A stretch of DNA of 40,262 nt from Paracoccus versutus (GTDB lineage: Bacteria; Pseudomonadota; Alphaproteobacteria; Rhodobacterales; Rhodobacteraceae): the NCBI RefSeq assembly GCF_000763885.1, contig NZ_JRKO01000050.1, forward strand, positions 1 through 40,262, given 5' to 3'. Position 1 is the stretch's first letter. Each line of letters begins with the position of its first letter. The position numbers were made by a program, and so were the translations under genes. Shown here one piece after another: positions 30,692 through 40,195 of the stretch. The notes beneath the pieces are model-generated. The model searched no databases. It saw nothing but the letters and a program-made list of their open reading frames with translations, and was not told the DNA's origin.

Positions 30692-31491
30692 CCGCGCCCC
30701 GCCCCGAAGCGTGCGAAGGCGGCGCGTTCCTCGATCCCGTCGATCAGGTCATCGGCGGAAAGGCCGAAGCGGCGCAACAGGGGCACGCGCTGGCCATAGG
30801 TCAGGAAGCGCACCTCCTTGCCGTAAAGCTCGCGCATCTTGGGCACCAGGTGGGCGATGCCGTCCGCCAGCCCCAGTTCGACCGCCTCGCGGCCGGTCCA
30901 GATCTCGCCGGTGAACAGGTCGCTGTCCTGCGGCAGGCGGTTGCCGCGCCGGGCCAGCACCTGCTGCTTGAAGGCGTCGTGGATCGGGCCCAGCAGGCGG
31001 TTCAGCCGGGCGACATCCTCGGGCGTCTCGGGGCGGAAGGGGTCCAGCATCGACTTCGAGCGGCCGGCGGTATGCACGCGCCGCTCGATGCCGTGGCGCT
31101 GGATCAGCTCGGCAAAGCCGAAGCCCGAGGAGATCACCCCGATCGAGCCCAGCACCGAACTGTCGTCGGCCCAGATGTAATCCGCCGCCGTCGCCAGCCA
31201 GTAGCCGCCCGAGGCGGCCACGTCCTCGACGAAGGCATGGACCGGAATCTCGCGTTCCTCGGCAAGGCGGCGGATGCGGGCACCGATCAGGCTGGACTGC
31301 ACCGGCGAGCCGCCGGGCGAGTTCAGGGCCAGCGCCACGGCGACGGGCTTGCGCCGCTTGAAGGCGCGCTCCAGCAGCGGCGCCAGGGCGGCGTCGGACA
31401 GGCCGGGGCCGCCGCGGCCGGCAACCCCGATGGCGCCTTGCAGGCGCAGGACGGCAACGGTGGCCGGGCGGTTCAGGAACGGTATTCTCAT
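30688..31491 (-). CDS. S49-family serine protease (SppA/SohB-like)
   Basis: 267 residues from the ATG at 31491. It is the short, single-domain type of signal peptide peptidase. ALNSPGGSPVQSSLIGARI, the catalytic serine S94 in VEDVAASGGYWLATAA and the catalytic lysine K146 in AGRSKSMLDPF give a Ser-Lys dyad. It degrades leftover signal peptides or other small membrane peptides. No clear N-terminal anchor is visible, unlike many family members, so membrane association may depend on a partner. Its stop overlaps the start of the 36-residue membrane peptide, which is a candidate for that. Confidence 0.9.
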   Translation of the reverse strand: MRIPFLNRPATVAVLRLQGAIGVAGRGGPGLSDAALAPLLERAFKRRKPVAVALALNSPGGSPVQSSLIGARIRRLAEEREIPVHAFVEDVAASGGYWLATAADYIWADDSSVLGSIGVISSGFGFAELIQRHGIERRVHTAGRSKSMLDPFRPETPEDVARLNRLLGPIHDAFKQQVLARRGNRLPQDSDLFTGEIWTGREAVELGLADGIAHLVPKMRELYGKEVRFLTYGQRVPLLRRFGLSADDLIDGIEERAAFARFGAGRG

Positions 31492-31531
31492 GGGTTTCCA
31501 GATAGGGGGCTGCGGGGCTGCGGGCAAGCGG

Positions 31532-32401
31532 TCAGCGCTGCGCTTTCAGAAAGGCAAGGACTTCGGCGCGGTCGGGCATGGCGTCGCCCGCGCCCTTGCG
31601 GGTGACTTGCAGCGCGGCGGCTGCGGCGGCGTGGCGTAGGGCATCGGGCGGGGTCTCGCCCCGCGCCAGCCCGGCGGCGAACCAGCCGGTAAAGCAATCC
31701 CCGGCGCCGGTCGTGTCCACCGCCTGCACCGCGAAGGCCGGCTGGTGCCAGGCCTGGCCGCTGCGCAGGTCGCGGAACTCGGCCCCTTCGGCGCCGCGTG
31801 TGATCAGCAGGCCCTCGACCGGCAGGTCTTCGCCAAGGGCGGCGAAGGTGTCGCGGGCCTCGATCTCGTTCACCGCCAGGATCGAGACATGCGGCAGCAC
31901 CTCGCGCAGCGCGGCGATGCTGAACGGGGCGGCGGAATAGATCACCCGCGCCCCGGCCCGGCGGGCGTGCAGGGCGGCTTCGGCCTGCAAGTTGGTTTCG
32001 TTCTGCATCAGCAGGATGTCGCCCCGGCCCAGCCCGGCGGGGCGGGCCAGCTCGGCCGGCAGGGCCAGGTTGGCGCCGCCATGCAGCACGATCGAGTTCT
32101 CGCCCGCCGCATCGACCAGGATGATGGCATGGCCGGTGGCGAGGCCTGGCAGCCGCGCGATGGCCGAGGTCTGCACCCCCGCTGCGGCAAGCCGCCGCGG
32201 CACCCAGTCGTCGCCCGCGCCCATGGCGCCCAGGTGGATGACGTCGGCGCCGGCGCGGGCGGCGGCGACGGACTGGTTCGCCCCCTTGCCGCCCAGCCCC
32301 TGGGCATAGGATTGCGCGTGCAGCGTCTCGCCCGGACGGGGCAGGGCGGGCAGGCGATAGACATGGTCGATGTTGATCGAGCCGAGATTATAGATCGTCA
32401 T
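31532..32401 (-). CDS. PfkB-family carbohydrate kinase, ribokinase-like
   Basis: 289 residues from the ATG at 32401, with AGGGG upstream. The N-terminal PfkB signature is GLGGKGANQSVAAARAGADV and the C-terminal one is VDTTGAGDCFTGWFAAGLA, which holds the catalytic aspartate (GAGD). The early GSINIDHVYRLPALPRPGET is typical of ribokinases. It would phosphorylate a sugar such as ribose at the expense of ATP. No ribose transporter or RbsD is near, so the sugar is uncertain. It is followed by the S49 protease 40 bases later, and the bc1 terminator lies just upstream. Confidence 0.85.
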   Translation of the reverse strand: MTIYNLGSINIDHVYRLPALPRPGETLHAQSYAQGLGGKGANQSVAAARAGADVIHLGAMGAGDDWVPRRLAAAGVQTSAIARLPGLATGHAIILVDAAGENSIVLHGGANLALPAELARPAGLGRGDILLMQNETNLQAEAALHARRAGARVIYSAAPFSIAALREVLPHVSILAVNEIEARDTFAALGEDLPVEGLLITRGAEGAEFRDLRSGQAWHQPAFAVQAVDTTGAGDCFTGWFAAGLARGETPPDALRHAAAAAALQVTRKGAGDAMPDRAEVLAFLKAQR

Positions 32402-32494
32402 GTCCCGCCCCTCGCCGGTGTCGCGCCGGCCCATCTGAACGGCGCGCGGGCGGCTTGTCCATATCGGCCGGGACGAAAGCGCGTCCGGGCCATG

Positions 32495-32520
32495 AAAAAC
32501 GCGCCCCGAGGGGCGCGTTT
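32495..32520 (-). terminator. Intrinsic terminator of the cytochrome bc1 operon
   Basis: A perfect stem pairs AAACGCGCCCC (32497-32507) with GGGGCGCGTTT (32510-32520); in practice about 9-10 bp with a tight loop. Read on the minus strand it is followed by a run of T (complement of the A-run at 32495-32499). It lies 19 bases after the cytochrome c1 stop. The symmetric T/A flanks could also let it work weakly in the other direction. Confidence 0.85.
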
Positions 32521-32539
32521 CAGGATCAGGAGCGGGCGA

Positions 32540-33910
32540 TCATTCCGGCTTGCGCGGATGCTTGATCGGCTGCCACAGCTTCTTGTTGGTCAGGTAGAGC
32601 AGGGCCGACAGCACGATCAGGAAGATCACCGAGACGAAGCCGACCTGCTTGCGGTCCATCATCTTCGGCTCGGCGGTCCACATCAGGAAGGCGGCCACGT
32701 CGCTGGCCATCTGATCGACCGTCGCCGGGGTTCCGTCCTCATAGGTGACCTGGTCGTCGCTGAGCGGCGGCGCCATCTGGATCCAGTTCCCCGAGAAGGC
32801 GGCGTTGTGGTACAGCACCGTCCCCGCCTCTTCCTTTTCCTCGCCGTCATAGCCGGTCAGGATCGCGTGGATGTATTCCGGGCCGCCGATGCCGTTGAAC
32901 AGCTGCGACAGGCCGGTGCCATAGGGGCCGTGGAAGCCGGCGCGCGCCTTGGCCATCAGCGACAGGTCCGGGCCCATGCCGTCGCCGGACACGGTCGGGA
33001 AATGGTCGGTGGGAACGCGCGGGCGATCCTCGCCGGTCTCGGCATCGGTGATGTCGAAATTCGCGGCATAGGCGCGGACCTGGTCCTCGGGCAGTTGCGG
33101 GCCGCCTTCGTCGGCCAGCGTCCGCAGCGGCACATAGCGCAGGCCGTGGCAGGCCGAGCAGACCTCGGTATAGACCTGCAAGCCGCGCTGCAGCTGGTGC
33201 TGGTCGAAGGTGCCGAAGGGCCCCTCGAAGCTGAACGAGATGTCCTCGATATGCGCGACGGCATGGCTGTCGGCGGCCTCCTCGGCGTGTTCGGCCGGGG
33301 CTTCCTCGACAGCTTCCTCCTCGACAACCTCCTCTTCGGCCGGGGCTTCCTCGGCGGCAGGCTCTTCGGCGGGGGCTTCCTCCGCGGCCGCTTCCGGTTC
33401 CTCGGCGGCAGGCTCTTCGGCAGGGGCTTCTTCCGCGGCCGCTTCTGGTTCCGCAGCAGCAGGCTCTTCGGCAGCGGGCTCGGCCTCGGCGGCTTCGCCT
33501 TCAGCCGGAGCTTCCTCGGCTGCCGGTTCCTCGGCAGGGGCCTCTTCGACCGCCTCGGCCGGGGCTTCCTCGGCGGTTGCCGCCGGTTCCTCGGCAGCAG
33601 GCTCGGCCTCGGCGGCCGGTTCCTCGGCTGCCGCCGGAGCTTCCTGCGCCGCAGGCTCCTCGGCGGCGGGTTCTTCCGCGGGTGCTTCCTCTGCGGCTTC
33701 TTCCGTGGCTTCGGCTTCGGCTTCAGGCGCGGCGGTTTCGGCCGCCGGTGCCGGCTCGGCCGCCGGGGCGGCCGTGTCGTTGGTCTGATAGCTCGAGCCC
33801 GCGGGGGCCGTCGTGCCCGGCGCGGTGCTTGCGTCCTGCGCCACGGCGCCGCCTGCCAGGGCAACCGTCAGGGCCGCAACAGCCGTGAGCGATGCGTTTC
33901 TCAGGGTCAT
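32540..33910 (-). CDS. fbcC: Cytochrome c1 of the bc1 complex, with long acidic domain
   Basis: 456 residues. A signal peptide covers residues 1 to about 24 (cut near AVAQDAS). Residues about 48-214 are almost only Ala, Glu and Pro, the acidic domain known from Paracoccus cytochrome c1. The haem site is C251-S-A-C254-H255, the sixth ligand is M379 in NWIQMAPPL, and a C-terminal anchor spans about 421-441 (KQVGFVSVIFLIVLSALLYL). It passes electrons from the Rieske protein to cytochrome c552 or c550. The acidic part contains a 17-residue tandem repeat. Third gene of the operon, 12 bases after cytochrome b. Confidence 0.97.
   Translation of the reverse strand: MTLRNASLTAVAALTVALAGGAVAQDASTAPGTTAPAGSSYQTNDTAAPAAEPAPAAETAAPEAEAEATEEAAEEAPAEEPAAEEPAAQEAPAAAEEPAAEAEPAAEEPAATAEEAPAEAVEEAPAEEPAAEEAPAEGEAAEAEPAAEEPAAAEPEAAAEEAPAEEPAAEEPEAAAEEAPAEEPAAEEAPAEEEVVEEEAVEEAPAEHAEEAADSHAVAHIEDISFSFEGPFGTFDQHQLQRGLQVYTEVCSACHGLRYVPLRTLADEGGPQLPEDQVRAYAANFDITDAETGEDRPRVPTDHFPTVSGDGMGPDLSLMAKARAGFHGPYGTGLSQLFNGIGGPEYIHAILTGYDGEEKEEAGTVLYHNAAFSGNWIQMAPPLSDDQVTYEDGTPATVDQMASDVAAFLMWTAEPKMMDRKQVGFVSVIFLIVLSALLYLTNKKLWQPIKHPRKPE
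33347..33448. repeat. Two tandem 51-bp units inside the cytochrome c1 acidic domain
   Basis: Bases 33347-33397 and 33398-33448 are direct repeats with three differences, all synonymous; each encodes the same 17 residues (about EAAAEEAPAEEPAAEEP). They look like a recent in-frame duplication and explain part of the length of the domain. Confidence 0.8.
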
Positions 33911-33922
33911 TGTTGCCTCTCC

Positions 33923-35245
33923 TTACTCGGCAGGATGGGTTTCGGGCCCGTAATGGGCGTTGAAGTCTTCCTCGATGGTCTGCGGCATGGGATCGGGCTT
34001 CTCGATGATGCCCAGCAGCGGCAGGATGATGAGGAAATAGGCGAACCAATAGGCCGCCCCGGCCAGCGCGATATAGGGATAGATCCCCTCGGCCGGCATG
34101 GCGCCCACCCAGGTCAGGATCACGAAATCCACCGCCAGCAGCCAGAACCACCACTTGAACAGCGGGCGATACTGGCCCGAGCGCACGCGCGAGGTGTCAA
34201 GCCAGGGCACCAGCGCCATGACCAGAATGGCGCCGAACATCGCGATCACGCCGAAGAACTTGGCGTCGATGATGCCGAAGGACAGCCATTCGACCAGCAT
34301 CACCAGCCAGACGTCGGCGGTGAAGGCGCGCAGGATGGCGTAGAAGGGCAGGAAATACCATTCCGGCACGATATGCGCCGGCGTCACCAGCGGGTTCGCC
34401 TCGGTGTAGTTGTCGGGGTGGCCCAGGTAGTTCGGCATGAAGCCGACGATGGCGAAGAACACCACCAGGATCACGGCCAGCGCGAACAGATCCTTGATCA
34501 CGAAATAGGGCCAGAAGGGCAGGGTGTCCTTCTTCGCCTCTTCCTTCGAGGTGCGGCGGACCTCGACGCCGGTCGGGTTGTTGTTGCCGGTGGTGTGGAA
34601 GGCCCAGATATGCACCACCACCAGCGCCGCGATGACGAAGGGCAGCAGGTAATGCAGCGAGAAGAAGCGGTTGAGCGTCGGGTTGTCCACCGCCGGGCCG
34701 CCCAGCAGCCAGGTCTGGATCGCTTCGCCGATGCCGGGGATCGCGCCGAAGAGGCCGGTGATCACCGTGGCGCCCCAGAAGGACATCTGGCCCCAGGGCA
34801 GCACGTAGCCCATGAAGGCGGTGCCCATCATCATCAGATAGATCAGCATGCCGACGATCCAGGTCACTTCGCGCGGCGCCTTGTAGGAGCCGTAGTAGAG
34901 GCCGCGGAAGATGTGGATATAGACGGCGAGGAAGAACAGCGAGGCGCCGTTCGCATGCAGGTAGCGCAGCATGTAGCCGCCGTTCACGTCGCGCATGATA
35001 TGCTCGACCGAGGCAAAGGCCAGGTCGACATGCGGCGTGTAATGCATCACCAGCACGATGCCTGTGGCGATTTGCAGCACCAGGCAGAAGGCCAGCACGA
35101 TGCCCCAGATCCACCACCAGTTGAGGTTCTTGGGGGTGGGGATCATCAGCGTGTCGTATACCAGGCTGACGACGGGCAGGCGGCGATGCAGCCAGCGCTC
35201 GAAACCCGTCTTGGGCTCGTAATGGTCGTGGGGAATACCGGCCAT
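33923..35245 (-). CDS. fbcB: Cytochrome b of the bc1 complex
   Basis: 440 residues from the ATG at 35245, with GAGGAGG five bases upstream, matching the P. denitrificans length. The four haem ligands are H97/H198 (bL) and H111/H212 (bH). The Qo-site PEWY motif is in HIVPEWYFLPFY, and GYVLPWGQMSFWGATVI is the cd1 helix region. Eight transmembrane helices are expected. It oxidises ubiquinol and drives the Q-cycle in the inner membrane. It starts 10 bases after the Rieske gene. No inhibitor-resistance change is obvious. Confidence 0.98.
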   Translation of the reverse strand: MAGIPHDHYEPKTGFERWLHRRLPVVSLVYDTLMIPTPKNLNWWWIWGIVLAFCLVLQIATGIVLVMHYTPHVDLAFASVEHIMRDVNGGYMLRYLHANGASLFFLAVYIHIFRGLYYGSYKAPREVTWIVGMLIYLMMMGTAFMGYVLPWGQMSFWGATVITGLFGAIPGIGEAIQTWLLGGPAVDNPTLNRFFSLHYLLPFVIAALVVVHIWAFHTTGNNNPTGVEVRRTSKEEAKKDTLPFWPYFVIKDLFALAVILVVFFAIVGFMPNYLGHPDNYTEANPLVTPAHIVPEWYFLPFYAILRAFTADVWLVMLVEWLSFGIIDAKFFGVIAMFGAILVMALVPWLDTSRVRSGQYRPLFKWWFWLLAVDFVILTWVGAMPAEGIYPYIALAGAAYWFAYFLIILPLLGIIEKPDPMPQTIEEDFNAHYGPETHPAE

Positions 35246-35255
35246 GTGCGCCTCC

Positions 35256-35828
35256 TCAGCCCAGTTTGATGGTGGTTTCGTCAAGGAATTCGGCAACGGG
35301 GATCCACATGTTCTCGGGCGCGGGGCCCTTGCGGATACGTCCGGCCTGGTCGTAATGCGAGCCGTGGCACGGGCAGAACCAGCCGCCGAAATCGCCGGCG
35401 CCGTCGCCGATCGGCACGCAGCCCAGATGGGTGCAGACGCCGATCATCACCAGCCATTCGCCGGCCTCGTCCAGCGTGCGGTTTTCGTCGGTGGCGGGCG
35501 CGTCGGGCTTGTTGGGGTTCTGGGCGCTCTGGTCGATCAGCTGGTTTAGCTGGACCGCGCGGCCGCCCTCGATCTCTTCCTCGGTGCGGCGGCGGATGAA
35601 CACGGGCTTGCCGAGCCATTTCACCGTCAGCTGGGTGCCGGTCTCGACGCCGCTGACATCGACCTGGATCGAGGCGAGCGCCTGGACATCGGCCGAGGGG
35701 TTCATCTGGTTGACAAGGGTCCAGGCGGCGGCTCCGGCTGCGACGGTGCCGGCACCGGCCGTCGCGTAGTAGAGGAAGTCCCTCCGGGTGGCGCCGTGGT
35801 CGCCTGCGTGTTCGTCTGCGTGGGACAC
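35256..35828 (-). CDS. fbcF: Rieske iron-sulfur subunit of the bc1 complex
   Basis: 190 residues if translation begins at the GTG at 35828, which has GGAG nine bases upstream and gives the SHADEHAGDHGATRRDFL start I recall for P. denitrificans. An in-frame ATG at 35843 would add five residues. The Tat-type RRDFL precedes an uncleaved anchor helix (AGAGTVAAGAAAWTLV). Cluster ligands are C132, H134, C152 and H155, with the disulfide C137-C154, in CTHLGC and CPCHGSH. First gene of the bc1 operon. A hairpin lies just before the ATG alternative. Confidence 0.95.
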   Translation of the reverse strand: MSHADEHAGDHGATRRDFLYYATAGAGTVAAGAAAWTLVNQMNPSADVQALASIQVDVSGVETGTQLTVKWLGKPVFIRRRTEEEIEGGRAVQLNQLIDQSAQNPNKPDAPATDENRTLDEAGEWLVMIGVCTHLGCVPIGDGAGDFGGWFCPCHGSHYDQAGRIRKGPAPENMWIPVAEFLDETTIKLG

Positions 35829-35847
35829 GGTTCTGATCTCCATTTAT

Positions 35848-35863
35848 GCCCCGTAATCGGGGC
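35848..35863 (-). promoter_or_regulatory. Small hairpin in the leader of the bc1 operon
   Basis: GCCCCG-TAAT-CGGGGC is a perfect 6-bp stem with a 4-base loop. It ends four bases before the upstream ATG and 19 bases before the GTG of the Rieske gene. It may favour the GTG start or stabilise the mRNA 5' end. The operon promoter must lie further upstream, within about 35864-36025, but I cannot identify it. Confidence 0.45.
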
Positions 35864-36025
35864 GATACGACGGAACGGGTCGTGTTTATCGCACAGCCCT
35901 CGCCGGGCGGTTCTAGCGATCAAATCCGCGTCAGTCCAGCGGCCCCGGTGCGAGCCAGCGCCGCAAATCGACGCAGGTGTGGGATTTTGGTTGCGCGGGA
36001 AGCGCCGGCTTTTCGGCTGTTTGCG

Positions 36026-36817
36026 CTAAAGCAGTCCTTCGCTGCGAAAGCTCAGCTCGCGCGAGCGTCCGATGATCAGGTGATCGTGGACGGCGATTCC
36101 CATCACCTCGGCCGCGGCGGCGATGCGGGCGGTCATGCTGATGTCGGCCTGCGACGGCGTCGGGTCGCCCGAGGGGTGGTTGTGCACCAGGATCAGCGCG
36201 CTGGCGGTCAGTTCCAGCGCCCGGCGCATGATCTCGCGCGGATAGACCGGGACGTGATCGACGGTGCCGCGGGCCTGCTCCTCATCCGCGATCAGCACGT
36301 TCTTGCGGTCGAGGTAAAGCACGCGGAACTGTTCGATCTCGCGATGCGCCATGGCGGTGTGGCAATAGTCCAGAAGCGCGTCCCAGCTGGTCAGCACCGG
36401 GCGGTGCATGACGCGCGAGCGCGCCAGCCGCTGCGCCGCGGCCTCGACGATCTTCAGCTCCTGCACCACGGCGGGGCCGGCGCCCGCAACCTCGGCCAGC
36501 CGGGCGGGCGGGGCCGAAAGCACGCGGTTGAAATCGCCGAAATGGTCCAGCAGCCGGCGCGCCAGCGGCTTCACGTCCTGGCGCGGAATGGCGCGGAACA
36601 GCACCAGCTCCAGCAACTCGTAATCGGGCATCGCGGCCGCGCCGCCCTGCATGAAGCGGTCGCGCAGCCGGGCGCGGTGATCGGCGATATAGCTGGGCAT
36701 GCGGTTGCCGCGCGCCGGGAGGGCAGTCCCGGCGAGCGGCGCTTCGTCCCCCGCGGATCCTGGCACGGGGGCGAAAAGCGGAAGCGGAGCTTCGTGAAAG
36801 GCGCGATTCGGTTCCAT
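36026..36817 (-). CDS. radC: RadC-family JAB-domain protein
   Basis: 263 residues. An N-terminal helix-hairpin-helix-like region (DYELLELVLFRAIPRQDVKPLARRLL, RLAEVAGAGPAVVQELKIV) is followed by the JAMM/MPN metal site H-x-H-x10-D in VHNHPSGDPTPSQAD near the C-terminus. The family was once linked to repair, but its biochemical role is unresolved. The first 40 residues are Pro/Ala-rich and poorly conserved; an internal ATG at 36700 is an alternative start, though it has no better ribosome binding site. It follows dnaJ by 45 bases, and its ATG lies inside a perfect hairpin. Confidence 0.87.
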   Translation of the reverse strand: MEPNRAFHEAPLPLFAPVPGSAGDEAPLAGTALPARGNRMPSYIADHRARLRDRFMQGGAAAMPDYELLELVLFRAIPRQDVKPLARRLLDHFGDFNRVLSAPPARLAEVAGAGPAVVQELKIVEAAAQRLARSRVMHRPVLTSWDALLDYCHTAMAHREIEQFRVLYLDRKNVLIADEEQARGTVDHVPVYPREIMRRALELTASALILVHNHPSGDPTPSQADISMTARIAAAAEVMGIAVHDHLIIGRSRELSFRSEGLL

Positions 36818-36837
36818 GCCGCCAGACTGGCATGGAA
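36812..36837 (-). promoter_or_regulatory. Hairpin containing the radC start codon
   Basis: TTCCATGCC at 36812-36820 and GGCATGGAA at 36829-36837 form a perfect 9-bp stem with an 8-base loop. In the dnaJ-radC transcript the second arm carries the radC ATG. Folding would block initiation unless a ribosome or factor opens it. It may also slow or end transcription leaving dnaJ. Confidence 0.55.
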
Positions 36838-36862
36838 AGATGAACGGGCGGTTAACGCCGGA

Positions 36863-38017
36863 TCACCCTTTCATCTCGTCCCAGAAGCCCTTGATCTTCT
36901 GGAAAAATCCATGGGTTTGCGGGTTGTTGTCGGCGTGGATCGCCTCGAACTCGCGCAAAAGCTCCTTCTGGCGCGCGGTCAGGTTCACCGGGGTTTCGAC
37001 CGCCAGCTCGATCAGCATGTCGCCGGGCTCGCCGTTCAGCCCCGGCCCGTGGCGCAGGGGCGGCATGCCCTTGCCGCGCAGCCGCAGCTGCTTGCCCGAT
37101 TGCGTCCCGGCCGGAACCTTGACGCGCGAGCGGCCGCCGTCGATGGTCGGCACCTCGATCTCGCCGCCCAAGGCGGCGGTGGCCATGCTGACCGGAACCT
37201 GGCAGGCCAGCATGCGGCCGTCGCGCATGAAGATCGGGTGTTCCTTGACCTCGATGAAGATATAGAGATCGCCCGCCGGACCGCCGCGCATGCCGGCATC
37301 GCCCTCGCCGGCCAGGCGGATGCGGGTGCCGGTCTCGACCCCGGCGGGGATGTTCACCGAAAGCGTGCGCTCTTTCTGGACGCGGCCGGCGCCGCGGCAT
37401 TCCTGACAGGGATTCTTGACGATCTGGCCCTGGCCGTTGCAGGTCGGACAGGTGCGCTCGACGGTGAAGAAACCCTGCGTCGCCCGGACCTTGCCCATCC
37501 CCGAGCAGGTCGGGCAGGTGGCGGGTTCGACCGCGCCCTCGGCGCCGGTGCCGTTGCAGGCGCCGCAGGCGACCGAACCGGGCACGGTGATGGTCTTTTG
37601 CACGCCGTTGAAGGCTTCCTCCAGCGAGACGCGCAGATTGTAGCGCAGATCCTGGCCGCGGCTGGCGCGCGAGCGCCCCCCGCCCCCGGCCCGGCGGCCC
37701 ATCATGTCGCCGAACAGATCCTCGAACACGTCGGCAAAGGCCGAGCCGAAATCGCCCTGGCCGTTGCCGCGGCCGAAGCCGCCGCCGCCATTCTCGAAGG
37801 CGGCATGGCCGAAGCGGTCGTAGGCGGCCTTCTTCTGGTCGTCCTTAAGGCAATCGTAAGCCTCGTTCACTTCCTTGAACGCGGCCTCGGACAGCTTGCA
37901 ATCCTTGTTGCGGTCGGGGTGCAGCTGCTTTGCCTTGGAGCGGTAGGCCTTCTTGATCTCGTCGGCCGAGGCGCCCCGAGGAACGCCCAGCACCTCGTAA
38001 TAATCACGTTTCGCCAT
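36863..38017 (-). CDS. dnaJ: Chaperone DnaJ (Hsp40)
   Basis: 384 residues from the ATG giving MAKRDYYEVLGV; another ATG two codons upstream is equally possible. The J domain has the HPD motif in KQLHPDRNKD. It is followed by a Gly/Phe-rich linker (about 70-120) and four zinc-binding CxxCxGxG repeats: CGACNGTG, CPTCSGMG, CPTCNGQG, CQECRGAG. The C-terminal substrate-binding domains come last. It delivers unfolded clients to DnaK and stimulates its ATPase. It lies 81 bases downstream of dnaK with a hairpin between. Confidence 0.97.
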   Translation of the reverse strand: MAKRDYYEVLGVPRGASADEIKKAYRSKAKQLHPDRNKDCKLSEAAFKEVNEAYDCLKDDQKKAAYDRFGHAAFENGGGGFGRGNGQGDFGSAFADVFEDLFGDMMGRRAGGGGRSRASRGQDLRYNLRVSLEEAFNGVQKTITVPGSVACGACNGTGAEGAVEPATCPTCSGMGKVRATQGFFTVERTCPTCNGQGQIVKNPCQECRGAGRVQKERTLSVNIPAGVETGTRIRLAGEGDAGMRGGPAGDLYIFIEVKEHPIFMRDGRMLACQVPVSMATAALGGEIEVPTIDGGRSRVKVPAGTQSGKQLRLRGKGMPPLRHGPGLNGEPGDMLIELAVETPVNLTARQKELLREFEAIHADNNPQTHGFFQKIKGFWDEMKG

Positions 38018-38049
38018 GTTCATCGCGTCCGGGGTCTTTCAAGAAATGA

Positions 38050-38078
38050 CCGGCCCGTGCGGGTCTGCATCGGGCCGG
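38050..38078 (-). promoter_or_regulatory. Intercistronic hairpin between dnaK and dnaJ
   Basis: CCGGCCCG (38050-38057) pairs with CGGGCCGG (38071-38078) over a 13-base loop. It lies 20 bases after the dnaK stop. Only a weak T-rich stretch follows on the minus strand, so it is probably a partial terminator or RNase barrier that makes DnaK more abundant than DnaJ. Confidence 0.55.
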
Positions 38079-38098
38079 CCGGGTGGCTCACATCGCGC

Positions 38099-40015
<1,917 letters not shown>

Positions 40016-40131
40016 GCAATAACCTTTCTTGCGGCGATATTCTGGGCCTTGGGTCCACAAGCGGCCCCCGAAGCCCGATCCCTGGGTTGACCGAAGGGCG
40101 CCTGGTTCGGGAACCCTTCGAACTTCATGGG

Positions 40132-40163
40132 CCTATATAGGAAGGGGTCTGGCGGGCTGCAAG
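40132..40163 (-). promoter_or_regulatory. Heat-shock (RpoH, sigma-32) promoter of dnaK
   Basis: On the minus strand CTTG (40163-40160) is followed after 18 bases by CCTATATAGG (40141-40132). This matches the alphaproteobacterial heat-shock consensus CTTG-N17/18-CYTATNTNNG at every fixed position. It gives a leader of about 110 bases before the dnaK ATG. No CIRCE element (HrcA site) is seen in the leader. Confidence 0.82.
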
Positions 40164-40195
40164 CAGACCCGAGGGCAGAAAACATGCGCCCCGCG

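Noticed and set aside
33210..33788. A Ser/Ala/Gly-rich plus-strand frame or CRISPR-like repeat in the cytochrome c1 region
   Set aside because: The periodicity comes from Ala/Glu/Pro codons of the acidic domain; units are contiguous and coding, with no spacers.
31745..35269. A plus-strand open frame of 1174 codons across the cytochrome bc1 operon
   Set aside because: Antisense to cytochrome b and c1; the Gly/Arg/Phe-rich part is just the complement of the acidic domain codons.
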